This document shows, piece after piece, positions 1 to 10,140 of a stretch of DNA of 64,000 nucleotides. The notes under the pieces were generated by a model that had not been told where the DNA came from, made no database searches, and saw only the letters and a list, made by a program, of their open reading frames with translations. The first letter of the stretch is position 1. Every line of letters begins with the position of its first letter. The translations under genes and the position numbers were made by a program. Source of the stretch: Watersipora subatra (Eukaryota; Bryozoa; Gymnolaemata; Cheilostomatida; Watersiporidae); assembly GCF_963576615.1 (NCBI RefSeq), contig NC_088711.1, positions 39,428,621 through 39,492,620 on the forward strand, read 5' to 3'.

Positions 1-579
1 ATAGTGCTAAAATATGAACTGAATAATAATGATTTTTAAAAGAAAATTGTTAGGCAGTTAAGGTATCAGCCAAAATGTCTTCATTACAATCAAACATATT
101 AAGAAAATAGATTCACAGTCGAGCAATATCATGGTGTCTAGCAATATATGAATTGATTATATTTAGGCTTTGGCGCCCATTATCTTGAAGCTTGGTGGTA
201 TTATTTTTTGTATCATCCTTGATTGGGCCCACTTGATCTATTTTGCTTGAAAGCAGCGTGTGATCTGAAAAGCTATATCCAGATGTGAGATTACATACTG
301 CAAAGCATAATATGTGCGTTTTCAGCTATACTTGGATGAGATGAATTAACAAGCACTGTTCTACATACCACACCTCTGCACAGCATTAAAGAGCAACTCT
401 AGATGGTCTTGTGAGAACTTGTACATCAGCAGGTAATCTAAATGACCAGGCTTCAGTAGCTTCTCAACTAACCAAGCACTACATCAACAGCACACACCAA
501 TCCAGTAATGCAAACATGCCTACAAACAAACCACCAAAATATGTCAGTACATAAACATTGTTCATTTTTTACTGTACAT
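1..579. other. AT-rich flank, no gene seen
   Basis: No coding exon, tandem array or terminal inverted repeat was recognised. The open frame that starts at 508 runs across the border of the hAT-like element at 580 and is not credible as a gene. Confidence 0.4.
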
Positions 580-979
580 GAGGGATGCCCAAATAGCGGC
601 CTGCGGTGGCCCTCTATCAAATTTAACGTGGCCCACCTTACAAGGCCTCCAAAAAATTACTTTTTGCACATACTAGGAAAGCAACCCATTTTAGGCTGGT
701 TTGTAAAGCTTTATGTAGAGTATTTCTCTATACAAATGGAGCACATAATGGCCCATAATCTAGATTCCATATTCACTAAAGACAACAAAACATAATTTGT
801 TATTGACCCGTGGATTTAATTGTAAAGTAATATAATATATATATAGTTATAGAAATACAATAATGTTCTTAAACTCATATATATGGAACTTCACTTCATA
901 TCATCATACATCTTGTTGCCTACCAAAATTCTCAAATATTAAATATTGGCCCTCAATTAAAGACATTTGGGCACCCCTG
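580..979. mobile_element. hAT-like MITE
   Basis: The ends read GAGGGATGCCCAAAT on the left and, reverse-complemented, CAGGGGTGCCCAAAT on the right, so they form a short terminal inverted repeat of the CAGGG type known from hAT elements. The 8 bases outside each end, CTGTACAT (572-579) and CTGTACAG (980-987), match at 7 of 8 positions, as expected for a hAT target duplication. There is no transposase, so this is a non-autonomous element. Confidence 0.6.
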
Positions 980-987
980 CTGTACAG

Positions 988-1832
988 CAATATACATGTA
1001 AGTTAATGCAGGCTTATAACAATTATGCACTAATATCCCACCAAACTACATGATGCAGCTACTAGTCTAGAAAACTAAAAAGCAGAACAATATAAGCACA
1101 AAGATCATAAACTAAAAAAGGGAACAAACAATAAATGAAGAATATTTAAGCATAGAAACAAACTGAAATATTGTGAGAAAATAACATACCATATCAGGTA
1201 ACCAAACAATAGATCATTACCAGAATATTACGTGCGCAATTCTGATCCAAACCAAAATTTGAATTAGTATTTCAGTATATTTCGACCATAACGAAGAGAT
1301 AAGAAGCGAACAGTAAAACAAGGCAACAAGTTCAACAAAAAATGTAGTACCACTTAGTGTTGTATAAAGGTGTATCATCCATTGTTCTCAAACTCATATG
1401 ATATGTCTTTGTGTCTAGTAAAAACAGAGTTAGACACTCCATACTAGACAACCGTATAGGCCGTTTATAGCCACGGCCAGCAACTGACTGACTATTGAGA
1501 ATATCAAATAGTATATCAACTTTCTGCAGAAACACAACAAGAAACCACCTTTACTAACATTGGCTGAATTTTAATATCTACAACTTATGGTATATGTTAA
1601 GCTACATTCTTCCAACTGTGATCACACTGCCATGCATGACATCAAAATTTCCAATAACAAGTCTTTGCAGTATCAAATTGCAGTTACACATGGGAAAATA
1701 GACTCACACGCACTAAACTGAATGAACTCAACTGTGGCATCACAGTCACGAAACTGGCAAATCTAGCTCTTTCAGGGTAATTAAAAAATCAGCCACTGAT
1801 GCAGATAACACCTGAGTAGCAAGAGAAATCTA
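988..1832. other. no feature recognised
   Basis: AT-rich sequence between two transposons. I see no splice-bounded exon, repeat array or RNA gene. Confidence 0.35.
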
Positions 1833-2215
1833 TAATGGTGCGTTTACACTGGCCGACACCGACTCCGATTAGGTGCTAATACCCCGACTCAGACAGGTAC
1901 CTCAGACATTTCACGTATGGGTGCTGACACCGACTCCCCCTTTACATTGCAACGATCAAACGATTTTTGTCGGTACCAACAGCCAATCACAGCGCTTCGC
2001 CGTTCTGACCTTCACCCGACCAATTATATACTAGTACTACACTACTACTACTGCTCCTACTACTACCGCTAGAAGCAACTACTGAATGCCGAGCAATGAA
2101 TGAATGATGAGGCAATGAAAGTCCGAGCAAAGAACTGTACGTACAGTTCTTTCGTCCGAGTAATTATAATAAATAAAATGAATAATGAAGAAGATTGAAT
2201 GGTGAATGTATATTT

Positions 2216-2436
2216 TGTAAGGTAATACCGCACAGGAATTACGATCTGTATTTACGACATCACGGGCGGAGGAGATCAAGGACAAAGGAAGGAAGGGGAT
2301 GTTTCCGGTGGAGGGAGATCGGCTGGAGAAAAGGGAGGACCGGAGGCTACGACGAGAGCGGGACTATTCTGGGCGCGGTTCACGGAGGAGGAGCAACTGA
2401 CGTACGCATAATCAAGTAAGATCATATAGCTTCATA
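2216..2436 (+). repeat. 5' LTR of gypsy element
   Basis: It begins TGTAAGG and ends CTTCATA. This end is chosen because it gives a perfect 5-base target duplication and puts the primer-binding site directly after it; a TG...CA reading would end at 2434. It is unusually short and G/C-rich compared with its surroundings. It should hold the promoter and polyadenylation signals, but no clear TATA box or AATAAA was picked out. Confidence 0.9.
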
Positions 2437-2448
2437 TGGTGTCAGAAT
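2437..2448 (+). other. primer-binding site of gypsy element
   Basis: TGGTGTCAGAAT directly follows the 5' LTR. The TGG complements a tRNA CCA tail, and the rest resembles the leucine-tRNA type of primer site. The tRNA identity is from general knowledge and was not checked. Confidence 0.6.
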
Positions 2449-2762
2449 ATATCGAACCTACAAGCGTAATCGTGTAAAACGTTGCTGTTTGTGTGACGGT
2501 ATTTTACAACGGCGAGCTCGACAAGGCACAGATTCTCTGGAAGCTGTTGCATTGAGGCAAAGGATCGGATATTTGCTGAGATATCGCAGGAGAAGGCTTA
2601 CTTTGTGTGGAGCAAAATTTTGCTACCCTGACTCTTAAAGACAATATAGTGAATTATACTGTCACTCTCATATATTTTGGTGTTATCTAACTTGTTTCCT
2701 GTTAATCACGATCCATAGTATCTTCTTGATTGTGGTGAGCTGCCAATAAAACAGTATAGATT

Positions 2763-3644
2763 ATGTCTGCTAGTGGAGAAACCAAGCCTGAAAAGTTTGT
2801 AAAGCCCTTGGATTTTTCCTCAGGCAACCTGGCTACCGCCTGGAAAGTTTTTAAAGAGCAGTTTAATATATATGTGATTGTGAAGAAACTACGAGAACTC
2901 ACTGTAGACGAACAGATCGGCCACATGCTTATGGCCATGGGTAGTGACTCGGTACCAGTTTACAATCAGTTCACCTTCGTGCCATCTGACGAAAACAAAA
3001 AGAAAACACTGGCCAACTGCATCAAATTTTTTGATGCGTATTTTGAGCCTGTTAAAAATGTTATTTTTGAGCGCTCAGTGTTTAATAAGATGACTCAGCA
3101 ACCTGGCCAATCTCTTCACCAGTTTATAGTTAAACTCCAAGTTCAGAGTGAGAATTGTGACTACGGCGATATGCGAGATGACTTGGTAAGGGATAGAATA
3201 GTGGTGGGGGTGCGTGACATCGAGCTTCGCAAGTACCTGATTGATGTGCCTGATCTCACACTCAGGTTATGCATTCAAAAGGCGAAGCAATATGTATCAA
3301 ATCAGGAGCATGTAGCTGCAATGGCGTCTACGTCTGGGGCTCTGGGTCCCGGTAAAGAAGAGTATGCTGGGAATGTAGACTCGGTACAGCGATATAAACC
3401 TAAATCGTCTAAACAAATGACTGACACTGAGAAAAACAGGAGCAGTAACGCAAAGGACCAGCCATGCTCAAAATGTGGAAAGTGGAAGCATTTTGGTGGT
3501 CGTTGCCCGGCAGAAAGGTCAAGCTGCAACAAATGCAAGAGAAAAGGTCACTGGGCAAAAATGTGCAAAGGAGCCCAGCAACTATCTGCACTGGAGGAAA
3601 ATGACGATGGAGTAGATAGCTTGTTTTTAGGAAATTACCAATGA
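2763..3644 (+). CDS. gag: Gag polyprotein of gypsy element
   Basis: A 293-residue capsid/nucleocapsid precursor that packages the element's RNA in virus-like particles. Near the C-terminus are two CCHC zinc knuckles, each C-x2-C-x4-H-x4-C, at residues about 235-248 and 255-268, typical of retrotransposon nucleocapsid. The upstream part is the presumed capsid domain. The ATG lies about 320 bases after the LTR. The frame ends in TGA at 3642-3644 and the same frame stays open into pol, so this stop is the only barrier between the two. No damage is visible. Confidence 0.9.
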   Translation: MSASGETKPEKFVKPLDFSSGNLATAWKVFKEQFNIYVIVKKLRELTVDEQIGHMLMAMGSDSVPVYNQFTFVPSDENKKKTLANCIKFFDAYFEPVKNVIFERSVFNKMTQQPGQSLHQFIVKLQVQSENCDYGDMRDDLVRDRIVVGVRDIELRKYLIDVPDLTLRLCIQKAKQYVSNQEHVAAMASTSGALGPGKEEYAGNVDSVQRYKPKSSKQMTDTEKNRSSNAKDQPCSKCGKWKHFGGRCPAERSSCNKCKRKGHWAKMCKGAQQLSALEENDDGVDSLFLGNYQ

Positions 3645-3650
3645 CTAAGC
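3639..3650 (+). promoter_or_regulatory. candidate stop-codon readthrough signal between gag and pol
   Basis: The last sense codon is CAA (3639-3641), then TGA (3642-3644), then CTA. TGA-CTA is a known leaky stop context. Gag and Pol are in the same frame, with no other stop between 3645 and the first pol ATG at 3720. Readthrough would therefore give a Gag-Pol fusion, as in gammaretroviruses. No downstream pseudoknot was worked out. Confidence 0.6.
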
Positions 3651-6600
3651 CGCATAAACTACATTGATACCATTGACACCATCTCGGAAACAGAAAATGC
3701 CTGGTACGTAGAGTTACAGATGAACTCAAAAAATGTGAAATTTAAAGTAGACTCGGGTGCTGCAGTTTCGGCTATTCCAGTTAGTGTCTGCGATGCTCTT
3801 GGGTTGAAACTGACACCTACTACTCGAGAATTGTTCGGCGCGGGAAACACTAAGCTTACAGTACCTGGAGCGGCTATCGTTGAACTATCTCATGAAGGAA
3901 GACGCCACAAAGAGAGTGTTTACATTGTTGAAGGGCTTGCTAGTCCTCTGTTAGGCAAACCGGCGATCAAACAGCTGGGCATTCTCAAAGTGTCTGAAAT
4001 CGCAGAAGGTTCGTCAGCAGGTTGGAAAGAGATGTTTCCGTCATTGTTCTCAGGCTTAGGTACCATGAAATCCAGAGTTCATATTCAGCTGAAAGATGAA
4101 AGAACTCCTTTTGCTCAGTCTACTCCTAGAAGAATAACTGCAGCTCGGCGCCGGCCATTACAAGAAGAGCTCCACCGAATGGAGAGGATCGGAGTTATCC
4201 AGAGGATAGAGGAGCCCACAGACTGGTGCGCTCCTTGTATAGTTGTGCCCAAGAAAGATGGGAAGATCAGAGTATGCATAGATTTTACCCGCCTGAATAA
4301 AGCAGTAAAAAGGGCTTACCACCCGCTTCCAGCCACTGATAAGACAATAGCCAGTCTGGGTAAGTCACGAGTGTTCTCGAAATTAGATGCAAACAGCGGG
4401 TATTGGCAGCTTCGGTTGGATGAAAGTTCGCAGAAACTGACTACTTTTATCACACCGTTTGGTAGGTTTTTCTGCAAGCGTTTGCCTTTTGGCATTTCAT
4501 CGGCTCCCGAAATATTCCAGAGGGAGATGCAGAAGGCTCTGGAGGGCATTGAAGGTGTGTTATGTCAAATGGATGACATCTTAATCCATACGGAAACTGA
4601 AGATGAACACGTCAGTAAAGTGAAAGAAGTGTTATCACGTCTGGCTTCTGCAGGCATTACTCTAAATGAAGAAAAGTGTGAGTTCTCTCGAACTCGTATC
4701 ACCTTTTTGGGTCATGTAATAGACGAGTCAGGTATTCATGCAGATCCAGGAAAAGTATCAGCCATACAAGATTTCCCTATTCCTAAAAACAGGAAAGGCT
4801 TAAAGAGATTCCTTGGTATGGTCAATTATCTTGGTAAGTTTATGTCTACCCTAGCAGATGACACCATAAAGATGAGATCTCTCCTCAAGCTGAAGGATAA
4901 CGATTGGTATTGGACAGCTGAAATGACCGAAGAGTTTGAGGTGCTGAAGCAAAAGATCTCCTCTTACCCGGTGCTAGTCCCATTTGATATGGAAGCCGAG
5001 ACTTGGCTTTCCACCGACGCTTCCTCCTATGGTTTAGGAGCGGCGATTTTCCAGAAAACTGTTGATGGCTTCAAGCCTATAGCATTGGCGTCGCGGGCCC
5101 TTACGGATACAGAAAAGCGGTATGCCCAAATAGAAAAGGAGGCTCTGGCCATGTGTTGGGCAGCAGAAAAGTTCTACTACTATCTAGCTGGCCACGACTT
5201 CAAAATCGAAACAGACCACAAACCTCTGGTATCGATTATGGCGGAGAAAGAACTGTTCAAACTCCCCAATCGTGTTCAGAGATTTCGTTTGCGCATGATG
5301 CGGTTTTCGTATGATGTCACATACATCCCTGGAGAGAAGTTGATAGTTGCTGATGCTTTGAGCAGAGCTCCAGCAGGAACAGAAAAAGTGTCAGAACCGG
5401 AGCCGTTACTCATTCAGGAAATGATGGAAGAGCTTCCGATATCTCGAACCAGAAGAGAGCTACTCGAAGTTGCCCTTTCAACAGACCCCACAGCCAATCA
5501 ATTAATGAGGTATATTCAAGAGGGTTGGCCAAACTACCGTGATCTGCCTCAATATCTGAAAAAGTACAATTCGTTCAAAGAGGAGTTGACTGTTGTGGGA
5601 GGATTGCTTTTTTATTACAACAGATTGTATATTCCCTTGAGTGAACGAGAGGGGGTCCTGCAGGACATTCACAGGGGGCATCTGGGGGAGAACCACTGCT
5701 TCAGAAAAGCCCAGAGTACGATTTGGTGGCCAGGGATGTCTCAGGACATCAGAGAAATGGTTAAGCGCTGCAACACATGCATTCGCTTTAGGAAAGTACC
5801 CACTGAGCCATTGATCCCTACTCCTCTCCCAGAGAGACCCTGGTGGCAGCTTGCAATGGACTTCTGCGCCGTTGATGAAAAAGGTGATGAGTATTTGGTT
5901 ATTAGTGACTACTATTATTATAGCCGGTTCATGATTGCTGAAAAGTTTCCCCGAGCCACTGCTGCAGAGATGTGCAGAACTGTCAACAAGGTCATATGTA
6001 CATTAGGGGTACCTCACATTATTGTAACAGACAACGGTCCACAGTTCATTTCTGAAAACTTCGCTCAGCTAATGAAGAAATGGGACATTATTCATCGAAC
6101 CAGTTCCCCTAGAAACCCCCAAGCAAATGGTCATGCAGAGAGAGCGGTGCAAACATTCAAGAAGCTTGTGGCAAAAAACGTTGAGATTGAATCTGCAGTT
6201 ATGTGCTATAATGACAGTCCTTTGCAGAATGGCTATACCCCTGCCCAGCTGCTCATGGGAAGAGGGTTGAATTCAATGGGATATCTCGTCAACAGTCCAG
6301 TAGATGTAAAGAAGTTTCGCGCTTATGAAGCTGACTACAGAGGTAGGCAGGCTCATACTTTCAATCAATGGCACAGGGCGGTTGAACGGGACCAAGTGCC
6401 TGTCGGAACTCGGGTGGTTCTCAACGACCCCTCAGCCAAACCATTGAGAGCTGTTGTGATGGCGTCCTCTGGCAGAGAAGTTGCGCTGAAGACTGACAAT
6501 GGAGCCATGCTGCGCAGGAACAGAAAACTAGTGCAAGTTGATAAACCTATTGAGTCGTTCCCATCTGATGAGAAATGTATATCAAGAGAAGATAGCGCTC

Positions 6601-6971
6601 ATCCTACACTGAACACTAGAAGTGAAGCGAGCACCAGTCAGGTAACCATGTTACCTAGGAGAGAGAACTCGACAGATACCGGACCTCGGCAGGCGCCTGT
6701 GCCAAATGCACCTGCTTCCGAACCTCTGCAGTTACAGACTCCTCAAGTGAATAGGACCATTGAGCGGTCACCTCCCTCGAAAAGCGGTTGTTCTCCGCAG
6801 GCACCGACTGCGGCTCCCACTAGGAAGCGCAAAGAGAATAAGAGATCAACCAATCTCAGTCTTCAGCCTCAGCCAGCACTCATCCCCTCTAATACTCATC
6901 GTCAGGGTGTACAGACCCATCAGACACGGGCTGGGAGAGTTGTAAAACCTCCAGATAAACTCAACCTGTAA
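3645..6971 (+). CDS. pol: Pol polyprotein of gypsy element (PR-RT-RNaseH-IN)
   Basis: An intact frame; residue numbers count from the ATG at 3720 (1083 residues). The aspartic protease has D-S-G-A at 11-14. The reverse transcriptase spans about 150-335, with the first catalytic Asp in KLDANSGYWQ (D223) and the active site QMDD (D285, D286) in place of YxDD. RNase H has D433, E474 and D499. Integrase has an HHCC zinc site (H651/H654, C684/C687) and the D,D(35)E triad D714, D771, E807. A basic, proline-rich tail follows. The 25 codons from 3645 to 3719 are also open, so translation probably enters by readthrough of the gag TGA; the ATG at 3720 may not be used. The product would copy the RNA to DNA and insert it. 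Confidence 0.94.
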   Translation, partial: LSRINYIDTIDTISETENAWYVELQMNSKNVKFKVDSGAAVSAIPVSVCDALGLKLTPTTRELFGAGNTKLTVPGAAIVELSHEGRRHKESVYIVEGLASPLLGKPAIKQLGILKVSEIAEGSSAGWKEMFPSLFSGLGTMKSRVHIQLKDERTPFAQSTPRRITAARRRPLQEELHRMERIGVIQRIEEPTDWCAPCIVVPKKDGKIRVCIDFTRLNKAVKRAYHPLPATDKTIASLGKSRVFSKLDANSGYWQLRLDESSQKLTTFITPFGRFFCKRLPFGISSAPEIFQREMQKALEGIEGVLCQMDDILIHTETEDEHVSKVKEVLSRLASAGITLNEEKCEFSRTRITFLGHVIDESGIHADPGKVSAIQDFPIPKNRKGLKRFLGMVNYLGKFMSTLADDTIKMRSLLKLKDNDWYWTAEMTEEFEVLKQKISSYPVLVPFDMEAETWLSTDASSYGLGAAIFQKTVDGFKPIALASRALTDTEKRYAQIEKEALAMCWAAEKFYYYLAGHDFKIETDHKPLVSIMAEKELFKLPNRVQRFRLRMMRFSYDVTYIPGEKLIVADALSRAPAGTEKVSEPEPLLIQEMMEELPISRTRRELLEVALSTDPTANQLMRYIQEGWPNYRDLPQYLKKYNSFKEELTVVGGLLFYYNRLYIPLSEREGVLQDIHRGHLGENHCFRKAQSTIWWPGMSQDIREMVKRCNTCIRFRKVPTEPLIPTPLPERPWWQLAMDFCAVDEKGDEYLVISDYYYYSRFMIAEKFPRATAAEMCRTVNKVICTLGVPHIIVTDNGPQFISENFAQLMKKWDIIHRTSSPRNPQANGHAERAVQTFKKLVAKNVEIESAVMCYNDSPLQNGYTPAQLLMGRGLNSMGYLVNSPVDVKKFRAYEADYRGRQAHTFNQWHRAVERDQVPVGTRVVLNDPSAKPLRAVVMASSGREVALKTDNGAMLRRNRKLVQVDKPIESFPSDEKCISREDSAHPTLNTRSEASTSQVTMLPRRENSTDTGPRQAPVPNAPASEPLQLQTPQVNRTIERSPPSKSGCSPQAPTAAPTRKRKENKRSTNLSLQPQPALIPSNTHRQGVQTHQTRAGRVVKPPDKLNL

Positions 6972-7110
6972 TGGGTTATTCTTTGTTTTGTAAATATTGT
7001 CTGTCTTTATACTCACTGACTTTCATGTGGCTAACATTGTTATTCTACTAATTTCGAGTTTTGTTCCCCCCATGATGCGGCGACGTCTTTAAAGATTTGC
7101 ATAAATCTTG

Positions 7111-7119
7111 AGGGGAAAG
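7111..7119 (+). other. polypurine tract
   Basis: AGGGGAAAG lies directly before the TG of the 3' LTR, the expected place and composition for the plus-strand primer of reverse transcription. Confidence 0.75.
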
Positions 7120-7340
7120 TGTAAGGTAATACCGCACAGGAATTACGATCTGTATTTACGACATCACGGGCGGAGGAGATCAAGGACAAAGGAAGGAAGG
7201 GGATGTTTCCGGTGGAGGGAGATCGGCTGGAGAAAAGGGAGGACCGGAGGCTACGACGAGAGCGGGACTATTCTGGGCGCGGTTCACGGAGGAGGAGCAA
7301 CTGACGTACGCATAATCAAGTAAGATCATATAGCTTCATA
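7120..7340 (+). repeat. 3' LTR of gypsy element
   Basis: It matches the 5' LTR base for base as far as I could read, at a constant offset of 4904. That indicates insertion too recent for the two copies to diverge. Its short open frame is the same as that in the 5' LTR and is not a gene. Confidence 0.92.
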
Positions 7341-8219
7341 TATTTGTGGTAGTAGTAGTGTGGTGGACGCCGGGCCAACACTTTACACTTCTTGTAATTA
7401 TATGTTTGTATATATTTTATATGTCTGTAAATATTTTATTATATGGGTTGTCCTTTTTATTCCCTTTTTATTGTTGGCCTTGTTACTCGTTATGCTATCA
7501 ATTGTCGTCGTTTATGTTGTCATATCAACGCACTAGCGGGCCTAATTATTGGCCATTTAAACATTGTTAGCCGGTGTTCTCACTCGGTCCCGTTAGCCGG
7601 AACGGGCAATTTTATTGCATACATGTATAAGGGAGCAACGCTCACTTAGTAGACAGAGCAAATGGCCGTACGCTCATCGGCTAGTGAATTTCCTTCGCTA
7701 ATAAAACATTGGATGAAATCACACGCAATTTATTTCTGTATGACATAATCTAGATCGTGCCAAGTAAGGGCAGGCAAATTCCTTTACAGTAGTACTAGTA
7801 GTAGAAATAGTAGTAGTACTAGTCGTACAACTGGCTATTCACTTTTAATTAATTTAAATTACAGAACTAACTTGATTTTTTGGTACACTCGCGTTCACAT
7901 CGTTGCTAGCCATGCTGGTTCACTATCAAAAAGAGAACGAGGGAAAGGTTAATGACAGTCTCCTAGCCTCTCATTAAACCTAGCCCTTTCGTTTCATAAG
8001 CTTAGCACTGTCGTTAAAGCCTAGGCTCATTTAATCAGAGGCTCCTAGCTTCTGATTGGCTGATGAGCGTCTGATTTGTCAGTGCAACCGGGCACTGCTG
8101 GGTTTCTCCGACACCGACTTTCAGATCGGTGCCGACACCGATCTTTCTGTTCACACCTACCGACACCGACTCATCAAATTTGTCTGTGCACGACAAAATC
8201 GGCCAGTGTAAACGCACCA

Positions 8220-8506
8220 TAAAAGTTATAAGCATACAGATAAGCACACTAACTAAGCTAAATTGGCTAAACCAATATTGGTGAATTAGCCTGCCTTGGC
8301 ATGCCTACAATGATGTATGAGAACAGTGACTGTTGTTATCTGAATTTAGCAGCACCAGTACTGACCTACTTTGCCTCCAACACCAGCCAAGATGACTCAA
8401 CCAGCAGCACAAATTAATTCTAGTAAAAACAGTCAACGATAGTAATGCGTAAAATACTAAAATCAGGCCAAGGTTTACTAAATGCTGGCTGTGAGTAGTA
8501 ACAGAA
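8220..8506. other. no feature recognised
   Basis: Short AT-rich stretch between the Harbinger-like element and a minisatellite. Confidence 0.3.
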
Positions 8507-9000
8507 GCAAGCTACTAACCAGCTATTAGCAAGCTACTATGTACTAACCAGCTACTAGCAAGCTTATAACCAGCTACTACTAACCAGTTGCTAGCAAGCT
8601 ACTACTAACCAGTTGCTAGCAAGCTACTACTAACCAGCTACTAGCGCTTATAACCAGCTACTAGCAAAATACTAATCAGCTACTACTAGCAAGCTACTAC
8701 TAACCAGCTATTAGCAAGCTACTACTAACCAGTTGCTAGCAAGCTACTACTAACCAGCTACGAGCGAGCTTCTAACCAGCTACGAGCAAGCTTCTAACAA
8801 GTTTCTAACCAGCAGCTAGCAAGCTACTAACCAGCTACTACTAACAACTGCTAGCAAGCTACTACTAACCAGCTGCGAGCAAGCTTCTAACCAGCTACTA
8901 GGAATCTTTTAACCAGCTACTAGCAAACTTCTAGGCAGCTACTAGCAAAATTCTAAGCAGCTACTGCCTACTAGCAAGCTTTTTCTAAACAGCTACTGCT
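8507..9000. repeat. degenerate minisatellite, unit about 24 bases
   Basis: Variants of AGCAAGCTACTACTAACCAG follow one another about 20 times, with small indels and substitutions. AGCTACTAGC-like cores make the array rich in short palindromes (AGCT, GCTAGC). Confidence 0.85.
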
Positions 9001-9379
9001 GTACTAGTGCTACTAATGCAGGAATAAAACGCTAAACCCACTTGTGGAAGGATATATTTTTAACCCTCCGCGTTTCAGGGTTGTCGTAGTGATAGCAATG
9101 AATAGCAAAGCACTGATTTACAGCAGATAAATGAATTTCTTTCTTGGGATAACTATGATTTGGCGTTTCTCTAATTACAGTGGAAAGCCCATGTAGCACT
9201 TTTCAAGATGGCGCTCAAATTGTCACACGAACGTTTATTGGTTTAGATAGGCTAATGCCAATCCAGGGGTAGTATAAGTCTAGTATAAGATAGTATAAAT
9301 CTGGATCTGGATGATGTTTAGTCCCTAGAGCCTCATGAGAAGCAAGAGAGGGACCCTCCGATCGCTAGGTCTTTTTTTG

Positions 9380-10085
9380 TTAGTCCGCTACAATCTCCCC
9401 AGTGCGGATCTCCCGAGGTGTCCTGAGGATGAATCCCTGCATAAACTGACCCGAGTCACAGGAGAGGGCGTTAAGATTGTTAGAACGTGTGGTCATGTTG
9501 TGAGTAGATGCGTTCATTTCGGTTAGTGTGTTATGGATGGAAACGTATCTTTGTTTGATACGATATTAATGTACAAAGACAATCTCTGTTGCTGTCTTCT
9601 GTGTTTTAAAGACTTTAAACCACACATGAGTTTTTCTTCTGAGACGGACACCTCTCTACCTTTAATATTTTTAATGAACCTCACAGCTTTATTTTGTATG
9701 CGTTCCAGCATGTCGGAATGCGTGGCTGTATGAGGGTCCCAGACCTCGGCTGCGTATTCAAGAACAGGTCGACACAGCTGCTTATAAGCAATCAATTTCA
9801 CTGCGACTGGGGCATCACTAATAGTATTTTTTAACAATCCAAGGATGCGTGATGCTTTCATACAAATATATTCAATATGTGTATTCCACTTGTTGTCTTT
9901 TGAAAGGTACACACCAAGGTATTTTACAGTGTCACATGTGATTAAAGGGATGTTCCCGAGATGGTAATTTATGGGGTATTTGTTTGTAAGAGAGGTTTGT
10001 TTGTAAGAGAGGAAATGTTTCTACCTATTTTCTAACCAATCGTTTGCATTCTTACATTTGCGTTTGATACGGTAGATGAAATTCA
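9380..10085 (-). pseudogene. 3' end of a non-LTR retrotransposon (LINE) ORF2, decayed
   Basis: The minus-strand frame from about 10000 to 9523 encodes the C-terminal thumb region of a LINE reverse transcriptase: TVKYLGVYLSKDNKWNTHI, then SRILGLLKN and RPVLEYAAEVWDP. This is the usual pattern in CR1/L2/Jockey-like elements. A frame change near 9523 leads into a LINE-tail-like segment with FILRTPREIRTGE, ending at a stop at 9380-9382. Upstream, a 17-base direct duplication near 10000 and a stop break the frame; weak similarity continues to about 10085. The catalytic RT core, endonuclease and 5' part are missing, so this is a 5'-truncated dead copy. The exact clade cannot be set. Confidence 0.8.
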
Positions 10086-10140
10086 TAGCACGGGTGCGCT
10101 CTATCTAACATCGCAGAGGTGAGGCTAGTGAAGATTTGTT

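Larger units (their letters stand above)
2216..7340 (+). mobile_element. complete Ty3/gypsy LTR retrotransposon (Mag-like)
   Basis: A 5.1 kb element with two 221-base LTRs that I read as identical, a tRNA primer-binding site, gag, pol (protease, RT, RNase H, integrase in gypsy order) and a polypurine tract. It is flanked by the 5-base duplication TATTT (2211-2215 and 7341-7345). It lies inside an older Harbinger-like element. Identical LTRs and undamaged frames indicate a very recent insertion and a possibly active element. There is no env-like frame. Mag-lineage membership is inferred from two CCHC knuckles in Gag and the QMDD form of the RT active site. Confidence 0.93.
1836..8219. mobile_element. 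Harbinger-like inverted-repeat element split by a gypsy insertion
   Basis: The left end TGGTGCGTTTACACTGGCC and the right end are inverted copies over about 20 bases. TAA flanks both sides (1833-1835 and 8220-8222), which fits the 3-base TWA target duplication of PIF/Harbinger elements. Without the gypsy element the unit is about 1.26 kb (1836-2215 plus 7346-8219). Motifs of the type CGACACCGAC recur near both ends, as is common for subterminal transposase sites. No transposase frame was found, so it is probably non-autonomous. The superfamily rests only on the target duplication and the general style of the ends. Confidence 0.6.

Noticed and set aside
508-795. 95-codon open frame
   Set aside because: It crosses the left border of the hAT-like MITE at 580 and shows no domain.
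3302-3729. Minus-strand open frames across gag
   Set aside because: Shadows of the intact gag frame, with no domain of their own.
7108-7323. 71-codon open frame in the 3' LTR (and its twin at 2195)
   Set aside because: It lies within the LTR repeat and has a basic, low-complexity composition; no evidence of a protein.
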